From positions 22,924-86,923 of the forward strand of contig JAKCPI010001949.1 of NCBI GenBank assembly GCA_023213315.1: a DNA stretch of 64,000 nt, given 5' to 3'. The notes below the pieces were generated by a model, which was not told the DNA's origin, ran no database searches, and saw only the letters and a list, made by a program, of their open reading frames with translations. Below are positions 23,701 to 31,362 of this stretch, in pieces. Every line of letters starts with the position of its first letter. Position 1 is the stretch's first letter. This DNA comes from Euborellia annulipes. Lineage: Eukaryota; Arthropoda; Insecta; Dermaptera; Anisolabididae. The translations under genes were made by a program, and so were the position numbers.

Positions 23701-26700
23701 AAAAAATGCATTCTCTAAACCAAGTTTTAACAGCGACTTTAGCTGTTGCTTTTATCTCATAGCTTTGAAAAACCATAACCTTACTATTTTTGTTTAAAGA
23801 CGCCATTTTGATGCATTAATTACGGCGTTAAAATGAGGCCACCCTTTGGACATGACATTAATTTTTAACACTATTGACTAAATGTTAACGTTTTGGCGCT
23901 AAAATTTTTGCTTACAGAATAGCATTTAAGACAGAGATGTTAAAATGAATTAACGCTGATTTCAGATGTTAAAAGTTAGCGTTTGGGCTTAGAGAATTTC
24001 AACGTTTCACTTCACCTATATTTTAACTATTACTAAGTTGTTTTATGTTAATAGAGAGTGAAATTTTGCTCCCAAATACCAAACGGTATATTTGCATAAG
24101 GTAAAAAATTCTTTAAACATATAAATATTCAATTTGATATACAGTTAACTTACGGTCTGACTATTTTTATTTGTCCTCATTTATTTATTATAAATTTATA
24201 TAGATTAAATGTTTTTATGACAAGTTTTACTTTCTAATAACTCTATGAAAATACAGAATAATATTTTTTTTTTAATTGGTTTATCTATTTTCAAAAAAGT
24301 AATACGATTTGTGCTCAAAAAATTCAATACAAAATTCTTTTTATTTTTTTCCAGAAATTAAAAAAAAAAAACAACCTCAGTTGAATATAATAGATCAATT
24401 GGAAAATTTTTTTTGAATTATTTTTTTGTTAAAAGACCATAATTTTATATACTGTTTGAGAAAATAAAGAAGATCTAAATTGACATTCCTCTGTAAATTG
24501 ATGTTTTTGAAATTCTTGGATTTTTAAATGTTTCTTTTCATTTCTTAAGGTGTTTTAAAATTTTTTTAATAATTACAATACTGGGCAAAATAAATATATA
24601 AATTTTATTAGAAATTACTCTTTCAATACACAGTCACAACATACATTCATCCAGCATACTACAAATAAACCTTCTCTCTTTGAAACAATAAATCTTAACA
24701 ATAGCCTTTTATATTCCGTAATTTTTTTTTGGAACATTTTTTATTCCCCTTGGCACTCTATTGAAATTAAACAACCCCTTATACAATAAATATACCCAAA
24801 ATTGAATATATGAAATACAAATGCTTAAAATAATAGTATTTGAGATACGAAATACTAATGAAGTAATTGAAAAAAAATCTGATGTGACTGGTGGCACAGT
24901 CAGGGCCGGATCTAGGGGGGAGGCAGTGGGTACATGTGCCCCGGGCGGCAGATATCAAGGGGCGGCAATTAAAGAAAGATTTACTAAAAAAAAGGTAAAA
25001 TGATATGAATTTTATATAGAAAATTTTAAGGAGAGGGCGGCAAATTAAATTTTGCTCCCCCCCCCCCCTAAAATAGTAGTTCCGGCCCTGCGCACAGTAC
25101 ATAAGACGTAAAAAATAATTGATTTATGAATTTTAATTAAAATCGTTTGAGCTAATTTTGAGAAAATAGAAAAAAACTGAAAAAGTGCGTCAATAAAGTA
25201 CTAGTACTTTTTGGCCGATTTTGTTCAAAGGCTTATTTTCACACCTCAGGGGGTGCCTAACTTAAATATAAAATTTCAACTTCCCAACTCTTATCGTTGT
25301 TAAGATATTTTGTTCATAGTTAAACAAATACACACACGCACAGAGACATTCAGACAGCCTCAAAACAGGGAACCTCAAAACATGAATATCCATCAAAATC
25401 TCGACATCGAATTTTTGACATGATATACTTTCTATATAAATTAACATATATAGGTAAGAGAAAGTAAAAATTTAAATTTCATATAAGTTTTTGAAATACA
25501 AAAACACTAATTTAATAATTTTTGAAATAATGCCCAGTCCTGATTAATTCTAAGATAAAATGGAAAGTGTTTTTTTATTTCTTTTCAATAAAATTTTATT
25601 ATTATTTTTTTTTAGAATGCGAGATTTCTGGTCCGAATCTGGACCAGCAGATGTCTTGGCTAAAGTTCAGCGAAAAGAAATGACCCTATTCCGAGCGGCC
25701 GAGATGCTCAACGTCACTGTAACAACACTTGCCAATTATTTGTCAACTCTTCGTCAAAGTGGGAGCGGAAGTGTAGGCGGGGCTTCCTCCGGCGACGACA
25801 ACGGTCAGTATTATATATTCTTATTTGTTTTATTATTCGTTTAATAAATAATTTGAGCTCCCATTTAAAAAAGGGTATCTCTCCCTCTTCCAATCCTCAC
25901 TAATAATGATGTACCAGGAAAATCTGGAACAAGGCAATACAATATTTCTTTTTTTTTAATATGTCTTTACCTTGTTCTATATATATTGATTCTAATTACA
26001 CCTTTTTCTTCTCATTTTATACTTACTTATTGGTTAACTGCAATAAAAAGATTGAATTTATAAAATAAATACATTTCCCATCTTTTTATTTCAACAAAAA
26101 TATTTTTTTTTTTTTTTAAATTACGCTTCCAAAAAAATCACTTAAACTCTTCTATGTTTGCAGGGATTATGATTTATATTTTTGTTTGAAATATCTACCG
26201 AAATACCCTTTTATTTTAAAAATTTCTTGGTTTTATTCAAATATCGGATATATTCAAAAGTTATTCTCGTTTTGATAGAGAGGATATCAACAAATTATAG
26301 ATAAATAAATAATACAAGGTTAAGTTTCAAAAGGATTTTATTTTAGCTTATGCGCATTTTGATGCTAATACGTCATCTTCTAAGCTATGACATTTATTAA
26401 CAATCTTATTTATGCATAAGCCAAAATAAAATCCTTTAAAACTTAACCTTGTGCAATTTAATTGTCTATAATTTGATGATTATTTAATTAAATTTAAGAG
26501 TGTTTCAACTAGTGCCAACAGTGAATTCTTTGGATTATATTAGACATCAACAATATTCTTTAGAAATTCAACCTTTTTCGATATCTTATCCGGCAAAAGT
26601 GAACTCCTCAATTTCAAGAAAATTTACACAACGTTTTTTTCTGCACCCATACTTAAAATGTTACCTGTATGTTTAATTGTACTACCTTTATGTTTAATTG

Positions 26701-29700
26701 TACTACAACTCCTAAATAAGAAGTTTATTGACTATTAATATTTTATTCCTGTCTCAAAATAACTTTTGCATATATCCATTATTATTATTATTATTTACAT
26801 AATTAAATAAACCCATCCCGCGTTCTAATCTAAACTTAATTTAATTTCTCCTAATATTAATTCCATAAGGACATGGATTATTAACATCTCTTTTCACTAT
26901 CCCATCTAAAGAAATAGAAACGAAGCCCTCAATTCTGCCTGAACAATCGTCTACTGAAGAAAATATTTCTGAAAAAAAACCACCTGTAAGGAATGTTTCT
27001 GAAAAAAAAACACCTGTAAGGAGATCAAAAAGATTGTGCTTACGTCCTCATCGATTTAATTATTAAGAAAGGATGAGTTAAAATTCCCAGGCATTACTGA
27101 TTGCCAAGTCTTTTGGACTCTCAATGTTCCGAAATTTATTACGAATGTACAGTGAGAGACAATATTAAGTCCCACCCAAGCGTTTTCTACGTGTGATTAT
27201 TTCATTGTTTTTTAAAAATTTTAAGTTATATATTTTTTAATGGAAACTTTCATTGTTCAAACCTAGAAAATTTCCAATAAAGATTTTCATTTTCTTTTGT
27301 AAAAACAATGAAATAATCACAAATAGAAAACGCATGGGTGGGAATTAATATTGTCCCTCACTGTACTTATATGATAGTATAGTAAATTTGAATTTGCACT
27401 TAAACTTCAAAAATAGGTGTGCTACGATCGTGGAAGTCTGAAACCAAACAGGATATATTATAAAACCTTGAAGATATACTAATTAAAAATCCAAGGCTTG
27501 CGGCCAGACGAAAATAGTTCCTCAGATCGAATTCTGGGTGCTAATATTTCGGGCTGATGGCAAGATATCCTTTACTGCATCCCTTAAGAGCTCACAATTG
27601 GACCATAATCAGCTCAAAATGTTGGCAAGACTTAGAACTAATTATTTTTTTTTTAAATATATATACACAGGAATATATTCCTACATCTCCTGGATTCTAT
27701 TTTATTTTTTTTGTTTTGTATTATTCTCAAACGCTTTGTTTGATTAATATATTTTCAAGATTTCAGACTTCTCTGATTGTTACAATCCTAACAGTGCCAC
27801 CCTGAACACTGTCACTTTAATTATAACCACCCGGTACTTTCATTGTCATTTATCTCTACCCAGACAGCTTGGAATATTGCAAATCTTGCACAAAAATGAC
27901 AATATTGCAGCGCAATATTTCAAGTTGTCTGGATATTAAACCTTACAGGGAATATTACAGCAACATTGCTGCAATATTCTTATGTCCTCTTTGTAACTTG
28001 CAGGAATATTGCGACAATATTGCTGTAATATTCCCTGTAAGGTTTAAAACCCAGTAAGCTTGGAATTTTGAGCTGCAATATTCCAAGCTGTCTGGGTAGT
28101 CAAGAGGATGAAAAAATTTGTATTTTCATCGAAAATTTGCCTTTTATTTTCTTACATTTCTTCATTGTAAACCCTTTTTTTTATTTTAAATTTCCCCTTT
28201 TCGACTGCTGAGGCAATTATATTTTTATTGTATATATATATTTTATATAATTAATACCGATGGCTCCTTGGGGAAAAGTTCGAAAAAAAGCTTGTTTCTC
28301 CGTGCCACCCAACAGTTGTGAATATATATATAAAAATAATAAAGTTATCACTGTGATGTTAGCAATTCATACATGGAAGCTAACAAAAAGTATAAGTATT
28401 TAGAATATTCCATTTAAATGTTGTCTTCAACGTTTTAAATTTATCCATTTTTTTATTTAATTAGTGCTTAAATATTCGCATTGTGTATTTCTCAAATGTT
28501 TAAATCTACATCAAATAAAAAACCTGGATAAAGATGAAATGAGTGATTTAGGTAATATCTAATAACCTATTCCAAATTATGTCGCCATTTAAAAATAATA
28601 TTTTTTTTTTAACTTATCGGTGGTTTTAATATCTGACATTTATCTGTCCAAACCTTTTTCAAAATAATAATCCCAGTCACCTAATAATTACTAACTACCT
28701 AATAATTGCCAATTCAAAAATAATAAAAAAATTTAATAATAATCACTTAGTTTAAGTTGACATATACTTAACCTAAAATACTATATATATATATATATAT
28801 TGATAAATTCTAATAGATCTAATGAACTTTGCAAGAAAAAAGACCCGATATTCTTTAAAATTAAACAAGCAGCAACAAATGGATCACATCACGAATAATT
28901 GGCAACTTTAGGTATTTTTTAAAAAAAGAATATTTAATGTTTTAGTATTTTAAATCAAAATTTGGTATTGGTATTGATTATAGAACTTGAAGAGGGGCCC
29001 GGGCCCCCCCTCCTCTTTTTTTCGGGGGGTTTTTTTTTTAAATAAATTTTATAATTTTTTTTTTTTTTTTTTATTGGGGGGGGGGGGGTTTAAACAATTT
29101 TTCCTGGCTCTCTCTTTTTTTAGAAAACCCCCTTATTGATTATAGAGTCTTGACTTAAGGGTCTTAAAACTATTCTAACTTCATAAATGTATTAATTGAG
29201 ATTTTGTTATAGCTGTAGTCCAATGTAAGAAGGAATACCTCCCAAGAAGAATACAGCCAAATTTTATTTCATTTTATTTAATAAAAATTCTTAATCACAT
29301 TCTAACGTTTCGGTTCGAATTTGAACCATCTTCTGAGCTACAAACATAGAAAAATAATAAAAACATACCATATTTTGTTTTACAAATTATTATTGTGATT
29401 TTGTGATTTTATACAATACATTCAAACTATTATAGCGATAAAGATAGAACAAATTAATACAGCATTAAATAGTTGAATTTAATCTCAAAATGTTTTTTGT
29501 ATATATCGCAGGAAATAGAGCCTAGTACACAGGAGTAGGACGAAACTAAGTCAATGCAAGGTTATCTTTTAATTTTTAAGAAATTATATTATCGCACATG
29601 CGCCAGGAAAAGTTGTATAGTGCGCATATTATCGCTATAATAGTTTGAATATATTGTATAAAAACAAAGTTAAAACTAGTTGTTTCTTGATGGCTGGATA

Positions 29701-31003
29701 TTATGATATGAGGATGTGTGTGGTATATGGGCAGCCAAGGCGAAAAATAAAATAAAAGTCCATTTTTGGCGACGTTTCGAGTGCCAATGTAAAAATTATG
29801 TCAAATTGTCAGGTTAGTTGACATGGCAGTGTATCAATGTTTTTACCAATTTTTATTCTCTTTGAAAAATTCGACCTCGAAACAGTATGAGAATTAAAAC
29901 AATTGAACCTGACACTTTGACATCATTTTTGTCTTGATAAAGAGTATGATCAGCACCCGAAACGTCGACAAATAAATAGATTTTTATTTTATTTTTCGCC
30001 TTGGCTGCCCAAATACCACCACATCCTCATATCAAAATATCGTATGGTATGTTTTCATTATTTTTCCATGTTTGAAGCTGGTTGAAACCCAAACCGAAAC
30101 GTTAGTTAGATTAAGAATTTTTATTAAATTAAATGAAATAAAATTTGGCTGCATTCTTCTTGGGAATTATTCTTTTTTACCTTGGGCATAAATGTATTTT
30201 TAGTTTATAGTCTGTTCCAATTACCACATTTTCGCTATAATATATTATTTCCAAATTTTAGAGGATATTATTTTAGGATTGTTCTCTGCCTTTAACGGCT
30301 CTTGCCATTATTAAACCTTTTCCTTTAAGTTTCTCTTATCCTAAATTCGATTTGTATTAAATTCTGATCTCAGTTGACTTGGTTTTAATCCCATAATTTC
30401 AACTTTTTTTTAAATTTACATATCAATACATTTTATTAGTCTTTATCATATCATAGCAGCAGGTTTTCATATTTCATCTCATAAATTGAATTTGTTCTTG
30501 GCTCAATGAGAGGTACGTCTTTACTTTTTACATTTTTAGTACAATTAAGGAATTTTTGTTACTCAGGAGGAGAAGATTCCCATGACTCACTTGTAGTGGA
30601 CGGGCAGCAACCTCAGCAACAAGATCAGGCACAGTCTCAGCAGTCGTACTCTCAACCGCAGCAACAGCAGCAATCTCAAACTGGATCGACGGGTCAGCAG
30701 AGTTCGCAACAGCCACCGCCGATGCCACCATTAACGCCAGCCCCGTCGGCCGCAGCTGCTGCAGCCGCTGCATCTGCAACTGCAGTCAAATTGGCAGCTC
30801 TTGCCAATAATCCTGATATCTCTATCGTCAAACACGAGGTAACACAAAGGCCGGAAGAATCAGACCCTGTACCGGACGAAGATATAGCTGATGACGATAT
30901 TGATGACGAGGATGACGATGATGATGAGGGCTCTGAGGACTCGCTGGTGGTCACCAATAGCAGCAATGCGAACGGGGCAGTCGATTCTAAATCAGAAAAT
31001 TGA
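11422..31003 (+). CDS. BED-like finger / BTB / twin pipsqueak-like HTH transcription factor, nine exons, 685 aa
   Basis: Predicted nuclear DNA-binding regulator of the insect tramtrack/bric-a-brac BTB class. Coding exons: 11422-11727, 12230-12526, 17418-17567, 20694-20930, 22278-22376, 22438-22549, 22909-23140, 25616-25803 and 30567-31003. All introns are GT-AG, and the phases (0,0,0,0,0,1,2,1) give one open frame. Order: a BED-like finger (C41, C44, H61, H67); a BTB domain, about 159-269, with the class-typical QQYCLRW start; an acidic/Ser-Thr linker; two helix-turn-helix segments (about 428-472 and 479-524); then a Gln-rich, poly-Ala and Asp/Glu-rich tail. BTB should mediate dimerisation and the HTHs DNA binding; these roles are inferred from the families. 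The start is the first ATG after an in-frame stop; ATGs at 11428 and 11431 are alternatives. Introns are crowded with mobile elements. I cannot name the orthologue with certainty. Confidence 0.88.
12230..12526 (+). CDS. BTB gene exon 2: acidic/Ser linker and first half of BTB
   Basis: It starts after a T-rich acceptor (TTTTTTAG) and ends at CATAAG|GTGAGT. Residues 103-201 hold an S/E-rich linker, then QQYCLRW, FCDVTLACEGRTLRAHK. The BTB core is interrupted after LRAHK, a common intron site in this class (family knowledge). Confidence 0.92.
13685..13935 (-). repeat. fragment of the dispersed hairpin/microsatellite family
   Basis: It shares, in reverse orientation, the segment GATGTCGAGATTTTGATGGA, the GTCTGTGTGTCTGTG microsatellite and GGCCAAAAAGTACTAGTACT with the fuller copies at 45232-45887 and 53823-54516. 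Confidence 0.75.
14059..14481. mobile_element. mariner/Tc1-type MITE, 423 bp, TA target
   Basis: The terminal inverted repeats are CAGTATCGGTCAAAAAAGTG and CACTTTTTTGACCGGTACTG, extending through CAAGTTCAT on both sides. They are flanked by TA at 14057-14058 and 14482-14483. No transposase frame is evident. Confidence 0.7.
14578..15080. mobile_element. foldback element with hammerhead-like hairpins at both arms
   Basis: The two arms are inverted: GTAATTTCATTTATTTCCCC near 14591 pairs with the region ending GAAATAAATGAAATTACG near 15068. Each arm carries CTGAAGATGG, a short hairpin, then GAAAGGTC or GAAACGTC. The left-arm hairpin (GGTCCTG/CAGGACC) is perfect. Confidence 0.6.
15464..16338 (+). 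repeat. dispersed hairpin-family copy, split by a hAT MITE
   Basis: It starts AAATCTGGTCTGACTG with a hairpin around TTACCTTCGGTAA. It carries the core GTACTAGTAC and an ACACACGCACACAGACAGAC tract, and resumes after the MITE to end GGGTAAGAGAAAGTAAAAA. It faces a second copy at 16355-16963. Confidence 0.75.
15986..16273. mobile_element. hAT-type MITE nested in the hairpin family
   Basis: The ends are CAGTGGCGTCATTTCAA and AAATGACGTCACTG. The target duplication is CATGAATC/CATGAAAC (7 of 8) at 15978-15985 and 16274-16281. It is the same family as 5853-6127 in the opposite orientation. The split target GACATGAATCCAATACTTT is intact in other copies, proving insertion. Confidence 0.85.
16355..16963 (-). 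repeat. dispersed hairpin-family copy, inverted partner of 15464-16338
   Basis: It reads in the reverse direction from ACTTTTTCTTACCC to CAGTCACACCAGATTT. With its neighbour it forms a head-to-head palindrome centred near 16347. Confidence 0.75.
17054..17152. repeat. short inverted-repeat element
   Basis: GTGCAGCGGCCTCTTATTCG pairs with CGAATAAGAAGCTGCTGCAC across about 60 bp, making a small foldback MITE-like unit. Confidence 0.55.
17418..17567 (+). CDS. BTB gene exon 3: BTB core
   Basis: Fifty codons, phase 0 on both sides, encoding VVLSACSTYFDTIF, VILKDVKFADIKALVDFMY and GEINVDH: the central helices and strands of a TTK/BAB-class BTB domain. The donor is GTAAAT. Confidence 0.93.
17742..17947. 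mobile_element. Tc1/mariner-type MITE copy
   Basis: Inverted arms CTGAGGGACAATATTAAGT and ACTTAATATTGTCCCTCAG enclose ATTAGTTCATTGTTTTT and its complement. It is homologous to 27150-27363 and abuts TA on both sides. Confidence 0.7.
18361..18558 (-). repeat. tRNA-derived SINE, minus strand
   Basis: Read on the minus strand, the head has an A-box-like TGGTGTAGTTGGTAGCGC and a B-box-like GAGTTCGGATCCC about 35 bp apart. The body (TTTAAGCCATTTGGATGCCA, TATGGCCTGAGTTGCCGAAA) is shared with 3861-3975, 32812-32935 and 33095-33232. The head does not fold into an intact tRNA gene. Confidence 0.65.
18590..18975. repeat. AAAACGTTTTG-rich unclassified repeat
   Basis: The words GAGCAAAACG, AAAACGTTTTG and CAATGGCAAAG-like segments recur in both orientations, with CACCGATTNGGCAAAA near 18695 and GCCAAATCGG near 18721. 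It appears to be a self-complementary satellite or foldback derivative. Confidence 0.4.
19632..19852. mobile_element. foldback element related to 36553-36806
   Basis: GATATGCATAAAAGAACCAAG near 19635 pairs with CTTGGTTCCTTTATGCATAAC near 19818. The right arm begins GATGGCGCTTG, as does the right arm of 36553-36806. Confidence 0.5.
20290..20490. mobile_element. foldback element in intron 3
   Basis: AGGAAGTAGCCAATAATT near 20329 and AATTATTGGCTGCATCCT near 20434 are inverted; a second inner pair is AGAACGTTTG/CAAACGTTCC. The loop is short. Confidence 0.55.
20694..20930 (+). CDS. BTB gene exon 4: end of BTB and linker
   Basis: 79 codons in phase 0: SHLASLLKTAEDLRIKGL closes the BTB domain, followed by a P/E/D-rich linker with a KRSR basic patch (possible nuclear localisation signal, inference). 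The donor is GTATTT. Confidence 0.92.
21059..21231. mobile_element. hAT (Charlie-like ends) MITE, 173 bp
   Basis: The ends are CAGTGGTTCCTAACTTTT and GGTTGGGAACCGCTG. CTCTAAAC is duplicated exactly at 21051-21058 and 21232-21239. The interior contains GTGCGGCCCA and GCCTGCGGCCCAC. Confidence 0.85.
21420..21565. mobile_element. second hAT MITE at the homologous site, 146 bp
   Basis: The ends are CAGCGGTTTCTAACC and GGTTGGGAACCGCTG, with the same duplicated octamer CTCTAAAC at 21412-21419 and 21566-21573. It occupies the same position in its host repeat as 21059-21231. Confidence 0.85.
22278..22376 (+). CDS. BTB gene exon 5: acidic linker
   Basis: 33 codons, phase 0 on both sides, encoding an acidic segment (DVSGWDDSEPEVLPSEY) and TIKQ. 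It follows TTTCCTTATAG and ends before GTAAAT. Confidence 0.85.
22438..22549 (+). CDS. BTB gene exon 6: Thr/Pro-rich linker
   Basis: 37 codons plus one base, rich in T, P, N and G (TTSTTTPTTGDGTPTTP). It is separated from exon 5 by an intron of only 61 bp and ends ACG|GTATGC in phase 1. Confidence 0.82.
22909..23140 (+). CDS. BTB gene exon 7: first helix-turn-helix (pipsqueak-like)
   Basis: The split Ala codon (G|CG) restores the frame. It encodes RQQFWEEPFTRRIMEAI...ELEMKAGAELLGVSYGTLYGRY: a helix, then an A-x-LLGVS-x-TL-x-x-R/Y recognition-helix pattern typical of HTH_psq. It ends CG|GTATGT in phase 2. Confidence 0.92.
23210..24010. repeat. GTTAAC-rich dispersed family copy with an internal duplication
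   Basis: Two near-identical internal blocks (about 23405-23610 and 23615-23830) share CTCGATAAACTCTCGCGGAT, TTTTAACAGCGACTTTAGCT and ACGCCATTTTGATGCATTAA. It lies in intron 7. Confidence 0.65.
24873..25470 (+). repeat. dispersed hairpin-family copy split by a hAT MITE
   Basis: The 5' hairpin begins at 24873 (AAAAATCTGATGTGACTGG), is interrupted at 24901-25091, and the body resumes (AAAAAATAATTGATTTATGA, AAAGTACTAGTACTTTTTGG) to end TAGGTAAGAGAAAGTAAAAA. Confidence 0.75.
24901..25091. mobile_element. hAT-type (Tip100-like ends) MITE, 191 bp, nested
   Basis: The ends are CAGGGCCGGATCTAG and TAGTTCCGGCCCTG. The target duplication is GGCACAGT/CGCACAGT (7 of 8), lying in the hairpin of the host repeat. 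Confidence 0.8.
25616..25803 (+). CDS. BTB gene exon 8: second helix-turn-helix
   Basis: The frame is completed by CG|A (Arg). It encodes MRDFWSESGPADVLAKV...EMTLFRAAEMLNVTVTTLANYLSTL, matching the same helix spacing as exon 7, then a Gly/Ser-rich spacer. It ends AACG|GTCAGT in phase 1, from which either exon 9 or the 26870-27066 exon can follow. Confidence 0.92.
26286..26482. mobile_element. foldback element in intron 8
   Basis: CAAGGTTAAGTTTCAAAAGG and CCTTTAAAACTTAACCTTG are inverted, with TTTTATTTTAGCTTATGC and GCATAAGCCAAAATAAAA continuing inward. The loop contains CGTCATCTTC, similar to the GAAGATG word of other foldbacks. Confidence 0.6.
26870..27066 (+). CDS. candidate alternative last exon of the BTB gene
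   Basis: An open frame without ATG runs from an acceptor at 26868-26869 (CCATAAG) or, more pyrimidine-rich, 26910-26911 (CCCATCTAAAG) to TAA 27064-27066. Both acceptors join exon 8 (phase 1) in the same frame. The tail reads ETKPSILPEQSSTEENISEK, then a tandem SEKK(P/T)PVR repeat and a basic end (RRSKRLCLRPHRFNY). The product would be about 591 or 605 residues, replacing the Q/A/acidic tail with a K/R-rich one. The codons look coding-like, but no transcript evidence is available. CCT|GTAAGG words inside could be donors but are not phase-compatible with exon 9. Confidence 0.5.
27150..27363. mobile_element. Tc1/mariner-type MITE, 214 bp, TA target
   Basis: Long inverted arms: CAGTGAGAGACAATATTAAG and TTAATATTGTCCCTCACTG, continuing through GTGATTATTTCATTGTTTTT and its complement. 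They are flanked by TA at 27148-27149 and 27364-27365. It lies 84 bp after the alternative stop and carries AATAAA near 27277. Confidence 0.8.
27856..28099. mobile_element. doubly palindromic CAATATTG-rich element, 244 bp
   Basis: The outer arms are CTACCCAGACAGCTTGG and CCAAGCTGTCTGGGTAG with GAATATTGCA inside. The inner arms are AAACCTTACAGGGAATATTA and TAATATTCCCTGTAAGGTTT. The word AATATTGC and its complement occur many times. No family was recognised. Confidence 0.7.
29227..30180. mobile_element. nested foldback element, three concentric inverted repeats
   Basis: Outer arms: CCCAAGAAGAATACAGCCAA near 29242 and TTGGCTGCATTCTTCTTGGG near 30145. A further pair, TTATACAATACATTCAAACT near 29410 and the reverse-complementary stretch near 29640, and a third pair, ATGAGGATGTG...GCAGCCAAGGCG near 29708 and CGCCTTGGCTGCCC...CATCCTCAT near 29998. 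CGAAACGT-type words occur in at least four arms. Confidence 0.65.
30567..31003 (+). CDS. BTB gene exon 9: Gln-rich, poly-Ala and acidic tail
   Basis: It follows TTTGTTACTCAG and completes a split Gly codon. It encodes Q-rich repeats (QQPQQQDQAQSQQ), a Pro-rich run, eight consecutive Ala followed by SATAV, then a highly acidic stretch (DDDIDDEDDDDDEGSEDS) and TGA at 31001-31003. Such tails are common in insect transcription factors; a regulatory role is inference. Confidence 0.92.
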
Positions 31004-31356
31004 AAACCATTATTGACATACAAAAAAAAAAAAAAAAACAGTGAAAAAAAATTACATATTGAACTGAAAAAAATCTTTTATGATTGAATCGAATTTACTT
31101 AAATAACCCTTTCGAGCTTTTTACTTTTAAATTTATATTTTTTTTTATTCTATTCTCTTAGAATTACGTTTCATTCACGTTTATTTACATTTTTCACTTA
31201 TGTGCAATCTATATTTTATTATTTTATTTATTTTTTTTAATAAGCGTTGAGGATTGAGGACCTTATATATATATATATATATCCACTTAAATAATTCATC
31301 AGATTATTTCACTCAAATTTTTTTTTTCACACAACATTCCAATTCTTGATAGAACA

Positions 31357-31362
31357 AATAAA
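31357..31362 (+). terminator. candidate polyadenylation signal of the BTB gene
   Basis: AATAAA lies about 354 bp after the stop, with another at 31373 (GAAATAAAAT). The AT-rich context makes the choice uncertain. Confidence 0.3.
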
